DNA of 23,729 bases from Irpex lacteus (taxonomy: Eukaryota; Basidiomycota; Agaricomycetes; Polyporales; Irpicaceae). Location: the NCBI GenBank assembly GCA_001986395.2, contig MQVO02000137.1, positions 1-23,729 on the forward strand, given 5' to 3'. The notes beneath the pieces are model-generated. The model was not told the origin of the DNA, searched no databases, and saw only the letters and a program-made list of their open reading frames with translations. Position numbers and translations under genes: made by a program. Positions 8,370 through 16,550 of this stretch are shown piece by piece. The stretch's first letter is position 1. The number at the start of each line of letters is the position of its first letter.

Positions 8370-8640
8370 CCTTTTAATTAATCTCTAAAGCAACACTATA
8401 AAAATATAATCCTTTATACTCTTTATGAGTATCTAAATACCTGCTAATTGTTTTAGCACTCATTTTTAATTCTTTAGTTGCTTCTAATTTAGAACTAAAA
8501 GTAGGTTTATTATCATTTAGCAATATAAATTTATTGTTAACACTTTTGTATACCCATACAGAAACAGTTTAATTAACAGCCTTTTTAATATTATTTAATA
8601 ATAAATCTTTTTCTGCTTTGTTTAACCCTTCCCCCCAAAT
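8370..8640 (-). pseudogene. NUMOD1-type homing endonuclease C-terminal fragment
   Basis: Reads KAEKDLLLNNIKKAVN, then VSVWVYKSVNNKFILLNDNK, PTFSSKLEATKELKMSAKT, ISRYLDTHKEYKGLYFYS. The pattern (short polar loop, S-LEATKEL-MSAKTISRYL helix-turn-helix, then YKGLYFYS) is typical of the DNA-binding tail of GIY-YIG intron endonucleases. There is no nuclease domain next to it and a stop interrupts the front. Confidence 0.6.
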
Positions 8641-8660
8641 TTAATTTATTTTTAGTTTTT

Positions 8661-9256
8661 GCTACATCGAAGAATAATATGAAAGAAGTGTATAATTTAC
8701 AATGAATATTGCTGCAAAGTTTTGAAGCGAAAGCTTTGGCAATAAGAAAAGTTGTAACCAACAAAGGAAGTAAGACGGCTGGAGTAGATGGAATTACCTG
8801 AAACAGTCCGACAGAATATTTAAAAGCTATAGAAGAGCTGAATAGTATAATGAAGCATCCCGAGAATTATAAAGCACAGCTTGTAAGAAGGGTAATGATT
8901 ACCAAACCAGGCTCAAAGGAAAAACGTCCGTTAGGTATTCCGACAATGATTGACCGAGCAGTTCAAGTAATATATCATTTAGGAATTGACCCGGCTGTAG
9001 AAGCCAAATCAGACAAAAACTCCTTTGGGTTCAGGAAATCAAGGTCCACACATGACGCAGTCACTGCCATAATCATTCTTATGGATAAAACTATTCACCC
9101 TCATTGAATAGTGGAAGCTGACATAGCTAAATGTTTTGACAGGATAAGCCACAAGTTCTTAATGAAAAAACTCCGATACGACACAAACACGTATTGGAAC
9201 AATGATTAAAAGCAGGGATAATGGTGGAACTGAATTTCCTGGAGAGCACAGAGGGA
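8661..9256 (+). pseudogene. Group II intron reverse transcriptase/maturase, N-terminal part
   Basis: With TGA as Trp, the plus strand reads NMKEVYNLQWILLQSFEAKA, then RKVVTNKGSKTAGVDGITW, RRVMITKPGSKEKRPLGIPT, DRAVQVIYHLGIDPAVEAK, KNSFGFRKSRSTHDAVTAI, EADIAKCFDRISHKFL. After one frame change near 9195 comes EQWLKAGIMVELNFLESTEG T. These are RT blocks 0 to 4 of group II intron ORFs. ADIAKCFD holds the first catalytic Asp. It stops at STEGT, just before the PQGG block that always follows. trnW (minus strand) begins 19 nt later. The rest of such a protein is found at 15060-15690. Not functional as it stands. Confidence 0.85.
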
Positions 9257-9274
9257 ACTATTATTTTTATTTTG

Positions 9275-9346
9275 CAAGAGCAAGGTGACTCGAACACCTA
9301 CCTAAGGTTTTGGAGACCACAATTCTACCAATTAAACTATGCTCTT
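9275..9346 (-). tRNA. trnW: tRNA-Trp(CCA)
   Basis: The 72-nt cloverleaf has acceptor AAGAGCA/TGCTCTT with discriminator G, D-arm GTTT-AATTGGTA-GAAT, anticodon stem GTGGT/ACCTT (one T-T mismatch) with loop CTCCAAA (anticodon CCA), and T-arm AGGTG-TTCGAGT-CACCT. CCA reads UGG. Whether it also reads UGA, which the accessory remnants use as Trp, would need wobble or C34 modification. Confidence 0.9.
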
Positions 9347-9463
9347 TTCCCTTTTTATATCTTCCTCCCATCTTTGCCCCTTTTACGGATAAAGGATAAA
9401 CTCTACTCTTTTAGAAGAAAAATAAATTTTTAATTTAGGAGCACCCCAGATCTTATACCCCTA

Positions 9464-9508
9464 CCAAAAAACTAGTCATTAGAAATAATTCTAACTAGTT
9501 TTTTTGGG
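9464..9508. repeat. Palindromic element 8
   Basis: CCAAAAAACTAGTCATTAG, centre AAATAATTCTAA, CTAGTTTTTTTGGG. Shares the GTCATTAG centre variant with element 9, so these two are probably closely related copies. Confidence 0.88.
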
Positions 9509-9825
9509 TATTCTTTAGTAAAATTTATAAGATATATTTAGTCTTTGAATACAAATTATTTATATTATTACTATTTAGTAAAGATTATCTCTCTTCTTTA
9601 CTTAAATAGATAAAATGAATAACTTTACTCTTTTTAATTCTATTCTTTTATTTTTTTTATTTTCTAAGTGAAGTTGCATCTTCTCATCTTATTTTTAGTT
9701 ATTTTCTTATAAATGACCCAAAATCTACTCTACTTAAATTATTGTTTTTACTATCAAACAATTATTCTACCATTCTACTTTACTTTGTATCTTCTACAGG
9801 CGGCCCAGTCTGCTGGTACACTAGA
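9509..9825. other. A+T-rich stretch with faint endonuclease similarity
   Basis: Contains a 23-bp word (9629-9651) shared with the trnL upstream spacer at 3595. TTTGTATCTTCTA near 9786 is also found in the LAGLIDADG remnant near 10804. Probably the decayed front of the LAGLIDADG remnant that follows. No intact gene. Confidence 0.4.
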
Positions 9826-10440
9826 CTAAAAAAGGTCTAGATAAATTAATTGCATTCAAAGCATCCTTAAATTTAGGACTTTAAGATTAATTAAAAACAG
9901 CTTTACCTGAAGTTGTTCCTGTAAATAGACCTATAGTTTCTAATAACCCCCCAAAAAAAAACTAGTCATTAGAAATAATTCTAACTAGTTTTTTTGGATT
10001 ATTCCTGACCCTATGTGAATTTAAGGATTTACTAGTGCTGAGGGGTGTTTTTTAGTCAACATTAAACAGTCAAAAACAATTTCTTTAGGTTATCAAACAA
10101 TTTTAAGATTTAAAATTACTCAACATACTCGAGATAGATTTTTATTAACTAATATTAAAAATTTTTTAGGATGTGGTCATTTACTTGAAGGTGAAAATGT
10201 TCAATTATTAGATATTGTTGTACATAAGTTAAGTGATATTTATGATAAAATAATTCCTTTCTTTATTAAATATCCTATTTTATGTCTTAAAAGTAACGAT
10301 TTTTCTAATTTTATCCAAATCGCTGATATCCTTAAAAAAAGGGGGATAGACAAAAGTCATTTAAATCAAGAGGGACTAGATTAAATACGTAAAATAAAAG
10401 CAGAAATGAATAAAGGAAGAAAAATAATTTTTAATTTTTT
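9826..10440 (+). pseudogene. LAGLIDADG homing endonuclease remnant 1, split by a palindrome
   Basis: Reads GLDKLIAFKASLNLGL, LKTALPEVVPVNRPIVSNN, then element 9, then GFTSAEGCFLVNIKQSKTIS, LGYQTILRFKITQHTRDRF, IKNFLGCGHLLEGENVQLL, KIIPFFIKYPILCLKSNDFS, FIQIADILKKRGIDKSHLNQ. GFTSAEGCF is the second LAGLIDADG motif, followed by the usual KITQH, GCG and KIIPFF blocks. Stops occur before the motif and near 10383. The palindrome (9947-9997) lies exactly in the linker just before the PDP-W-GFTSAEG segment. Confidence 0.82.
9947..9997. repeat. Palindromic element 9, inserted in a LAGLIDADG remnant
   Basis: CCCCCCAAAAAAAAACTAG, centre TCATTAGAAATAATTCTAA, CTAGTTTTTTTGG. The coding similarity stops at its left edge (IVSNN) and resumes at its right edge (IPDP). 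Confidence 0.9.
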
Positions 10441-10450
10441 AAATCGGAAT

Positions 10451-10496
10451 CCCCTAAAAACTAGGAATTAGAATAAATCTAACTAGTGTTTTAGGG
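10451..10496. repeat. Palindromic element 10 with matched arm changes
   Basis: The left arm is CCCCTAAAAACTAG and the right arm CTAGTGTTTTAGGG. The A-to-T change next to the C run is matched by a T-to-A change next to the G run, so pairing is preserved. Confidence 0.85.
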
Positions 10497-10690
10497 TGAG
10501 GACCAACTCTAAAATGGAGAAAGTTTATTGGAAAGTTATCTCCCAGGGTCCAACTTGGATAGTATTTCCCTAGACTTTTTCACAAATAAAAATTGATAAG
10601 AATAAATTTATCAATGAGAGATTCAAGCGCAATTTAAAATAAATTCTGATTTAAATTTGAAGGACTACGAAAACTCGTATAGGTTGACAT
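10497..10690. other. Short unassigned stretch before LAGLIDADG remnant 2
   Basis: Possibly the decayed N-terminal part of the following endonuclease. Frames are broken and I see no motif or intron core that I can defend. Confidence 0.3.
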
Positions 10691-11322
10691 GTAGAATGTG
10701 TCTTATCAAACTGTCTTATTTGCTAGACTTACCTTATTGCAAAAGATTCAATCTTATTTTGGAGGTGTAGGTAGAATATCTGTGGATAAAAACTGTGAAT
10801 ACTTTGTATCTTCTATGGAAGATATAACTACAGTCATCACTTTGTCAAATATCCTTTAAATAACTCAAAAGTTAGGTGATTTCCTTATTTTTATATCCGT
10901 AGTAAACATGATTAATGCTAAAGAACATTTAACAATGGAAGGTTTACAGTAGATTATCTTTATTAAAGCTTATGTAAACCATGGTATAACCGAATCATTA
11001 AAGGTTGCTTTTCCTAACACTATGCCAGCCTTAAAACCTTTATCTGTAAATACAAATATTCCACATCCTTATTGAACGGCGGGTTTAACATCTGGAGATG
11101 GTTGTTTCTCGATAACTGAAAACAAGACTTCTTTTGGGTTTTACGTAAAATTAGTATTTTGTATAACTAAAAATAGAAGGGATGAGATTCTGATTAGAAG
11201 TTTAATTGATTTTCTCTGGTTGCGGTACATATTCTTATATTTAAACGAACTAGGGTTGATTATCAATGTCTTAAATTTAAGGATAATTTTGAAAAAAATC
11301 ATACCATTTTTCTGTTAATCCA
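10691..11322 (+). pseudogene. LAGLIDADG homing endonuclease remnant 2
   Basis: Reads LLQKIQSYFGGVGRISVDKN, CEYFVSSMEDITTVI, NAKEHLTMEGLQ, IKAYVNHGITESLKVAFPN, then WTAGLTSGDGCFSITENKTS, FGFYVKLVFCITKNRRDEIL, RSLIDF, and after a frame change KFKDNFEKIIPFF. WTAGLTSGDGCFS is the second LAGLIDADG motif, with TGA as Trp. Stops interrupt it near 10857 and 10950. It is cut off at KIIPFF by palindrome 11. From 10904 on it is inside the inverted repeat, so a partial copy lies at 23312-23729. Confidence 0.82.
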
Positions 11323-11405
11323 CCCAAAAAACTAGGCTCTAATTAAAATTTAATTTAATTAAATTTTAATAATACCGGGATAATTAATTATAACTAGTTT
11401 TATGG
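11323..11405. repeat. Palindromic element 11, long variant
   Basis: CCCAAAAAACTAGGCTCTAA, then the A/T palindrome with AAATTTTAAT, then AATACCGGGATAATTAATTA and TAACTAGTTTTATGG. It is the same compound element as 6998-7075 in the opposite orientation. It truncates LAGLIDADG remnant 2. Confidence 0.82.
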
Positions 11406-11742
11406 TGAAATGACTAAATTTAGCAAATAAAACTAATCATCTTTGTAGAAGGAGAGCCTTACCCTGTAAATAAAAAAGGTTTGGTTGTTTGAGCATTCTC
11501 CCAAAAAAACTTTTATTTCTCCCCTATTCTTTTTATAATTGAGGGAGAACTCTTATCATATCACCTAGAAGATAGGGTGTAAGACGAGTCAACTCCTTTA
11601 AATTAACATATTTGTTGAGGGTGGTATTCTTTACTGACATTTTGTCGATGTCGTTTGGCTTTTTTATACGTATCTATTTACTACTGAGGTTCATAGTAAT
11701 AAATTTTAAACCATCACCTTTTCTTTATGCTAATGTTCATAA
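11406..11742 (+). other. Degraded coding-like stretch with the first copy of an 80-bp repeat
   Basis: A plus-strand frame near 11430-11575 is open with TGA as Trp (LIIFVEGEPYPVNKKGLVVW, SQKNFYFSPILFIIEG). No family recognised. At 11618-11697 is a sequence starting GGGTGGTATTCTTTACTGAC and ending TTTACTACTGAGGTTC, which is repeated in diverged form at 11898-11976. Confidence 0.35.
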
Positions 11743-12258
11743 AAAGGTTGGGATAGGGGTCCTATCCCTGACCTGCCTGTTATCCAAGACGAGATTGAAT
11801 TGTCGATTAATGGGCAGGAGGATATGATAACATGGGGAAGGTTGGAAGACGAAGACGAAGACGATAGTAATAATAGGAATAAATTTTTGTTATTTTCAGG
11901 GTGGTATTCTTTACTGACATTTTTATGGATGTTGTGTGACTTTTTTTTATGTTTCAATTTATTACTGAGGTTCCTAATTTCAGATTCTATTCTTCTTTAC
12001 GTTTCAGGGAAAAAACGTGAACGTTCAGATGATAATGATGAAGAAAAGGTTGAGCATTCCAGTAAAAAAAATCAAAAGGAAAAACTGGAAAAAGAATTAG
12101 CAGATCCCCAAAAAAACTAGGAATTAGAAATAATTCTAACTAATTTTTTGGGGGGGCAATATTATAAAGATATAGAAAGAGCTAGTCAAAAAGAGTTTAA
12201 TGCTGAAGCAACGGGGCTATTTGCTTTGATGATTGGCTTCCTTGTATTGTACTCATAA
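11743..12258 (+). pseudogene. Acidic/basic unknown protein with C-terminal membrane segment, interrupted by a palindrome
   Basis: One frame is open from 11743 to a stop at 12256-12258, except for the TAG supplied by palindrome 12. It reads GWDRGPIPDLPVIQDEIELS, INGQEDMITWGRLEDEDEDD, SNNRNKFLLFSG, a hydrophobic stretch FLWMLCDFFLCFNLLLRFL, SGKKRERSDDNDEEKVEHS, KNQKEKLEKELADP, then the element, then QYYKDIERASQKEFNAEATG, LFALMIGFLVLYS. The 51-bp palindrome keeps frame on both sides. The C-terminal hydrophobic helix suggests a tail-anchored membrane protein. The hydrophobic stretch lies in a 108-bp segment flanked by 8-bp TTTCAGGG repeats (11894 and 12002). Not recognised. Confidence 0.5.
12106..12156. 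repeat. Palindromic element 12, in-frame insertion in an ORF
   Basis: CCCCAAAAAAACTAG, GAATTAGAAATAATTCTAA, CTAATTTTTTGGGGGGG. It is 51 bp long (17 codons) and adds a TAG. The copy in IRb is at 22480-22528. Confidence 0.9.
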
Positions 12259-12262
12259 TAAA

Positions 12263-12490
12263 ATGAACATAAACATGAACACAAATATGAACAAAAATAT
12301 GAACAAAAAGCAACCAAATTTTAACTACATTTGAAGTACTACTTATGACTTATTAAAAGTTGACCCCAACTGTAAAAAATTTTTGAATGGTTTAAGTGGT
12401 GTATATTGTTGGTTTAACACAGTAACAGGCAATTATTACGTTGGCTCAGGTGTTAACCTTTGGGACCGTGTCATTGACTATACTAAATAA
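12263..12490 (+). pseudogene. GIY-YIG endonuclease N-terminal fragment
   Basis: A 75-codon frame starts at ATG 12263. A repetitive MN-N-MN leader from a 12-bp tandem is followed by YIWSTTYDLLKVDPNCKKFL, then GVYCWFNTVTGNYYVGSG, NLWDRVIDYTK, stop. GVY and YVG are the GIY and YIG strands of the nuclease core and R is the expected catalytic Arg region (LWDRV). One TGA must be read as Trp. The catalytic Glu helix and the DNA-binding tail are missing. Remnants after the stop (KCIDACHLVVYPLKK) suggest decay by a point change. Confidence 0.7.
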
Positions 12491-12884
12491 ATTTTTAAGT
12501 GTATTGATGCATGTCATTTGGTGGTTTACCCACTCAAAAAACAATAACAAAAACATTAAGACCAGTAATAAATGTTTTAAATGTATAACATTAATTAAAA
12601 CCATTAATAAATTGAATAACTGTCCTAAAAAGATAGAAGGTGCTATTGAAGAAACAGATGAATTGTTCTTTGGGTGTCACATTTTAACTGTTCTTATCTT
12701 TCTTTACTCTACTTTACGCTAATCCTCCAAAATAAACAAGATGATTGTGGATTTAAGAATAAAGCCGGGTATTAATAAAAGAATAGAATTAAAAAGAGTC
12801 TTATAATTAAATAAAATAAAATATTATAATTAGATTATTAGATTTTGCCCTTCCCTCCCTTTTTTTTTAATTAAAAAAAAGGAA
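12491..12884. other. Spacer between the GIY-YIG remnant and trnL (IRa)
   Basis: Contains the decayed continuation of the endonuclease, the NCPKKIEGAIEETDELFF stretch (about 12618-12675) and a T/A hairpin (about 12856-12882). From 12605 onward the sequence is shared with both block A copies. The ORF 12441-12722 overlaps but mixes these pieces in a wrong frame. Confidence 0.5.
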
Positions 12885-12967
12885 ACGAACATGTTGAAAT
12901 TGGTAAACAATCTTCTCTTAAGTAGAAGTGGGAATATCCCTTAAGAGTTCAAGTCTCTTTGTTCGTA
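12885..12967 (+). tRNA. trnL: tRNA-Leu(UAA), copy 2
   Basis: Same 83-nt class II tRNA as at 3423-3505, here on the plus strand upstream of cox2. Acceptor, anticodon loop CTTAAGT, variable arm and T-arm are unchanged. Confidence 0.93.
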
Positions 12968-13008
12968 AAACAAAAATAAAATCTTAATAATAAGATAGTG
13001 TCCATACA

Positions 13009-13080
13009 TGCGGTATAGTGTAAAGGTTGGCACAATAGCCTCATGAGCTGTTAGAGCAGGTTCAATTCCTGATGCCGCAA
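13009..13080 (+). tRNA. trnM: tRNA-Met(CAU), copy 2
   Basis: Same 72-nt cloverleaf as at 3310-3381, anticodon loop CTCATGA, in the inverted arm. Confidence 0.92.
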
Positions 13081-13100
13081 TAGAAATAAAATAAAGACCG

Positions 13101-13171
13101 GGTCTTTTTGTATAAAGGCAGTACAGCTACCCTTCACGTAGCAAGTATCAGTTCGATTCTGATAAAGACTA
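13101..13171 (+). tRNA. trnE: tRNA-Glu(UUC), copy 2
   Basis: Same 71-nt cloverleaf as at 3218-3288, including C at position 33 (loop CCTTCAC). Last tRNA before the cox2 leader. Confidence 0.9.
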
Positions 13172-14040
13172 TATTCTTAATTTCTTTATGCCTTTTTATT
13201 TTTATAATAATAAAAAAAAGGAGAAAAAGAATAAAGGAAAGTTAGATTTAACTTTCTTTTCCAGAGCTAACGTTGCACTGCCCTCTATAAATAAAAAAAG
13301 GGGGGCATGTATTATTTTCTTATAAATTTTTATAAGTAATAATATATTTTGGTCTTTTTCTTTTTAATAATTTAATTTAATTTAATTTAATTTAATTAAA
13401 AAAAAGGGAAGAAATAAAATCAAAAAAAGAATATATATTTAATAAATTTGCCCACCCCTCCTTGCCGCCCACGCCAGCCCAGCCCACCCCAGCCCACTTT
13501 GTGGATTGTGGATTGTGGATTGTGGAATGTGGGGCCCTTATAAATCAAGTGGGGCCCACAGGGTGGGGGGATAGCTATATTATTATATATATTTTATTTT
13601 ATCATAATCTTTCACTGTCTATTTTATACTCAGAATAGTATTTATACTATATAACACCTTAGGTTTAGCAGTGGTTTATTTAGTTTTACTAAATAATATT
13701 TTTCAGCAGTACATCCTCTATCCTCCCCCCTCTATCCTTTTTTTATATAAAAAAAAGGGGAGGAGGGAGGGTGAAACAAAACTGTACTTTAATACTTTAT
13801 GTTTAATAAATTATAAAGTATGAGCTGAGAGTATAAATTTATTACTTTAATCCAATCCCAAAAAAACTAATTATTTCTAATTCCTAGTTTTTTTGGGGTT
13901 ATATTTTTTTATAATTTATTTTTTATTTCTAATACTTACCCTCTTTATTTTTATTACATAAGAAGAAAATAAATAATCTTATTTTCTTATCTATAAACAA
14001 AGGACAAAAACTAAAAAAATAATTTAATCTTAATATAAAT
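13172..14040. other. Leader between the tRNA cluster and cox2
   Basis: Up to 13936 this is the inverted copy of the tRNA-cox1 leader, with the GC cluster at 13444-13568, the (AATTA)n tract and the T/A hairpin near 13735-13757. From 13937 to 14040 the sequence is unique and A+T-rich, then the 27-bp motif follows. No gene. Confidence 0.7.
13857..13898. repeat. Palindromic element 1, inverted copy
   Basis: CCCAAAAAAACTAATTATTTC, TAATTCCTAG, seven T and GGGG. Copy of 2488-2531 within IRa. Confidence 0.85.
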
Positions 14041-14044
14041 TGGT

Positions 14045-14071
14045 ATTAGTAATATATTACCTAAGGTATAC
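14045..14071 (+). promoter_or_regulatory. 27-bp dyad element just upstream of cox2
   Basis: Identical to the element upstream of cox1 (2415-2441 and 20671-20697, minus strand): ATTAGTAATATATTAC followed by CTAAGGTATAC. It lies outside the continuous inverted repeat, behind about 105 bp of unique sequence, and ends 17 nt before the cox2 ATG. The independent conservation argues for a function in the leader. Confidence 0.5.
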
Positions 14072-14088
14072 ACAAATTTTAAATAAAA

Positions 14089-14843
14089 ATGATTTTTAAT
14101 TTTTCTTTTTAAATACTATATTTAATGATGCTCCACATCCTTGGCAAATAGGTTTCCAAGATAGTGCAGCTCCAGGATTCACTGGGATTGTTGAATTACA
14201 CAACACAATCTTTTTTTACCTTGTTGTAATTTCAGTAGGAGTTTTCTGGGTATTAACTTCAATTATTTATTACTATAATAGTAGTAAAAGTGCAATTGTA
14301 CATAAATACTTAAATCACGGTACATTAATTGAATTAATCTGGACAATCACACCAGCTTTTATCTTAATTGCTATTGCTTTCCCTTCATTCAGATTATTAT
14401 ATTTATTAGATGAAGTTATCTCACCTACAATAACAATTAAAGTTGTAGGACATCAATGGTATTGGTCATACGAATACAGTGATTATGTAAATGATAGTGG
14501 TGATTCTATAGAATTTGATTCATATATGATTCCAGAATCAGATTTAGAATTAGGTCAATTTAGATTATTAGATGTAGATAATAGAGTAATAGTACCTGTT
14601 GATACTCATATAAGAGTTATTGTTACAGGAGCTGATGTTATTCACTCATGGGCAGTACCTTCATTAGGAGTAAAAATAGATGCTGTACCAGGAAGACTAA
14701 ACCAAACTTCTTTCTTAGCTGAAAGAACAGGAGTATTCTACGGACAATGTTCAGAAATCTGTGGAGTATGGCACGGTTTCATGCCAATAGCAGTGGAAGC
14801 AGTTTCAGTACAAGACTATTTAGCTTGGATCGACTCTGTTTAA
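14089..14843 (+). CDS. cox2: Cytochrome c oxidase subunit 2
   Basis: COX2 holds the Cu-A centre that accepts electrons from cytochrome c. From 14124 one frame is open to TAA at 14841-14843: [19 protein letters not shown], then two membrane helices (about residues 35-60 and 75-100), [31 protein letters not shown] and the Cu-A ligands in [13 protein letters not shown] plus the upstream His of VIHSW. Length of about 251 residues is normal. The expected start ATG 14089 (MIFNFSF) is out of frame by one base; a missing T in the T run near 14106-14110 would explain it. All Trp codons are TGG. The tRNA cluster and the 27-bp motif lie upstream. Confidence 0.95.
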
Positions 14844-14899
14844 CTTAATAAATTTATTTTATACCCCCTTTAAATATAAGTCATCTCCACCTACACATT

Positions 14900-14949
14900 C
14901 CCCAAAAAAACTAGTTAGAATTATTTCTAATTCTAATTAGTTTTTTTGG
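14900..14949. repeat. Palindromic element 14, downstream of cox2
   Basis: CCCCAAAAAAACTAGTTAG, centre AATTATTTCTAATTCTAA, TTAGTTTTTTTGG. Lies 56 bp after the cox2 stop. Confidence 0.88.
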
Positions 14950-15059
14950 TTTGGTGTTACAGAATAAACTAAAATACTGACCAAAAAAAAGAATACAATT
15001 TGTCGCGGTGGGAAGAATACAACTTACTCCGTAATCAACTCCTAATAACACCTAATTTG

Positions 15060-15690
15060 CATAGAGGGCTTAGTACATTAAGGTGGTCTATGCGAGGTAT
15101 GCAGTTGACTTTATAATAGGAGTAGAGGGAAGCCCCGAACTAGCTGAGAAAATCTTAAGGAGGTCCAATCGTTTGTTGAAGACAAGTTATCACTATAATT
15201 CAATAAAGATAAAACTGGAATAGTTGAGTACTCTCAAAAACCTGTAGCTTTCCTAGGATATCTGATAATGGCTCCTAACAAAATCGGTACCAGTAAGTAC
15301 ATTGAGCAAATAAAAATCAATTAATGTATTATTTCACGCCGTAAGAAAACACGTTTCAGATTCCATATGGGTATAAATAAAGTACTGCTCACACTGAAAA
15401 ACAGAGGTGTAATCAGACTGATAACCTCGCAAACAAAACACAAAAAGTTAATGTACCGAGGAAAATTTTTAGGTAACATGGTCAACTTTTAACATCCAGA
15501 CATAATTTGTTACTATAACTCAGTGATTATAGGGTTATATAACTATTATGACTTTGTCAATAATAGAAGCACGTCACAATGATTCATCTGGTAAATAACC
15601 GAGTCATGTGCACTTACCCTAACTAGAAAATTTAAACTTCGGACATTAAGCCAAACATTCAAGAGATTTGGAAAAGGTTTGTTGTATTAA
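15060..15690 (+). pseudogene. Group II intron reverse transcriptase/maturase, C-terminal part
   Basis: Reads VVYARYAVDFIIGVEGSPEL, AEKILRRSN, then ACTLVEYSQKPVAFLGYLI-like VEYSQKPVAFLGYLIMAPNK, RRKKTRFRFHMG-like pieces, LMYRGKFLGNMVNF, HPDIICYYNSVIIGLYNYYD, FVNNRSTSQWFIW, ESCALTLTRKFKLRTLSQTF, KRFGKGLLY and stop. This covers the active-site strand, thumb and maturase domain X. The catalytic YADD (15098-15109) reads YAVD, so activity would be lost even without the stops and shifts. The N-terminal half lies at 8661-9256, and about 60 residues (PQGG to YADD) are missing in between. No group II domain V hairpin was found after it. Confidence 0.85.
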
Positions 15691-16150
15691 TAATTTTGTT
15701 ACCGTAATGCATTTTATTCATTACTTCAATAACTCACGTTATTGTTCAGACTATGTCATCATTCCCGATTAGATAATGCCGGATGTTCGTGTCAGGATTA
15801 TTGTTAGTGATACTCACCTGTTAGTTGTTAAACCTTCATGAAATGTTAATTATCTTTCAACAATTATTCACTATTTCAAGCTTGGCTGCAAATTGACTAT
15901 TTTCCCTTAGAAAACAGTGTTTTTTGCAATTTATCCAGTTTTCTTTTCTCAAACTCATTGTTTTTATAAGAGAAACGGGGGCTTATTTTCAATTAAATAT
16001 TTTATTTTAAACAATAAACAATAAAAAAGTATATCATACTCTATCAAGATAAAGACAATTTATGTAATATTAGAATGCTAATACTATATAAGTAGTATTC
16101 ATAGTATAATTTGTATTTAAACATAAAATTGGTGGTCTAAGCACCTGATA
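15691..16150. other. Spacer after the maturase remnant
   Basis: Near 15690-15860 the plus strand may continue a decayed intron ORF. Near 15870-16000 nothing firm is readable. At 16086-16094 is ATATAAGTA, identical to the yeast mitochondrial promoter nonamer and pointing toward the ORFs downstream; in a basidiomycete this may be chance. Confidence 0.35.
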
Positions 16151-16550
16151 GATTTAACAATAATTTTTTAATCACCATCACAACAATAACAACTGTATGA
16201 ACCAATATTGCTATAGCAATATCTTGGTTAATTACATTTATCATGTTGATTATTTCAATACTATTACCATTAGTATGAATATTCTACATGAAACAGGAAC
16301 TATATCTACATAATACACATCAGATAAATAATTAGAATCTTCCACCACATATAATTAATTCCAATAACAGATGGGCATATATCACATGTGTACTTATTAT
16401 TTTAGTAGCCTTAACCTATTATTTTTTCCTATATGCATTATATTAAATGTGCTATGAGTCAGTCTATCTTACACCAGCCCAAGATATTCCAGGTTTATTA
16501 GACTACATATTTACCTACATACCCATAAGTTTTAAATATCCTAGACCATA
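16151..16550 (+). pseudogene. Unknown membrane-protein remnant
   Basis: With TGA as Trp the plus strand reads TVWTNIAIAISWLITFIMLI, ISILLPLVWIFYMKQELYLH, NT, a stop, then NNRWAYITCVLIILVALTYY, FFLYALY, stop, then YESVYLTPAQDIPGLLDYIF, TYIPISFKYPRP. At least three strongly hydrophobic segments. No family recognised. It precedes the Trp-rich ORF, and the two may be parts of one plasmid-like or otherwise acquired cluster. Confidence 0.4.

Larger units (their letters stand above)
10904..13936. repeat. Inverted repeat, arm IRa
   Basis: The reverse complement of 20706-23729 matches this arm throughout with only a few small indels. The outer end is not seen because the window ends at 23729, so the repeat may be longer. 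The inner boundary is at AATACT (13931-13936). The part 12605-13936 also occurs a third time at 2450-3788. Confidence 0.92.

Noticed and set aside
9221..9433. Plus-strand ORF of 70 codons
   Set aside because: It joins the end of the RT remnant to antisense trnW, so it is not one gene.
11612..11827. ORF of 71 codons starting MLRVVFFTD (also 22807-23022)
   Set aside because: It crosses the 80-bp repeat and then overlaps the acidic ORF in another frame; the acidic frame is more protein-like.
11730..11957. Minus-strand ORF of 75 codons with a Ser run
   Set aside because: Antisense of the GAAGAC repeats of the acidic ORF.
11900..12008. A GT...CAG spliceosomal-type intron in the acidic ORF
   Set aside because: The bases fit GT-AG, but mitochondria lack a spliceosome and the segment is in frame; an insertion with flanking duplication is simpler.
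15691..16020. Group II intron domain V after the maturase remnant
   Set aside because: No 34-nt hairpin with the AGC triad and bulge could be found by eye.
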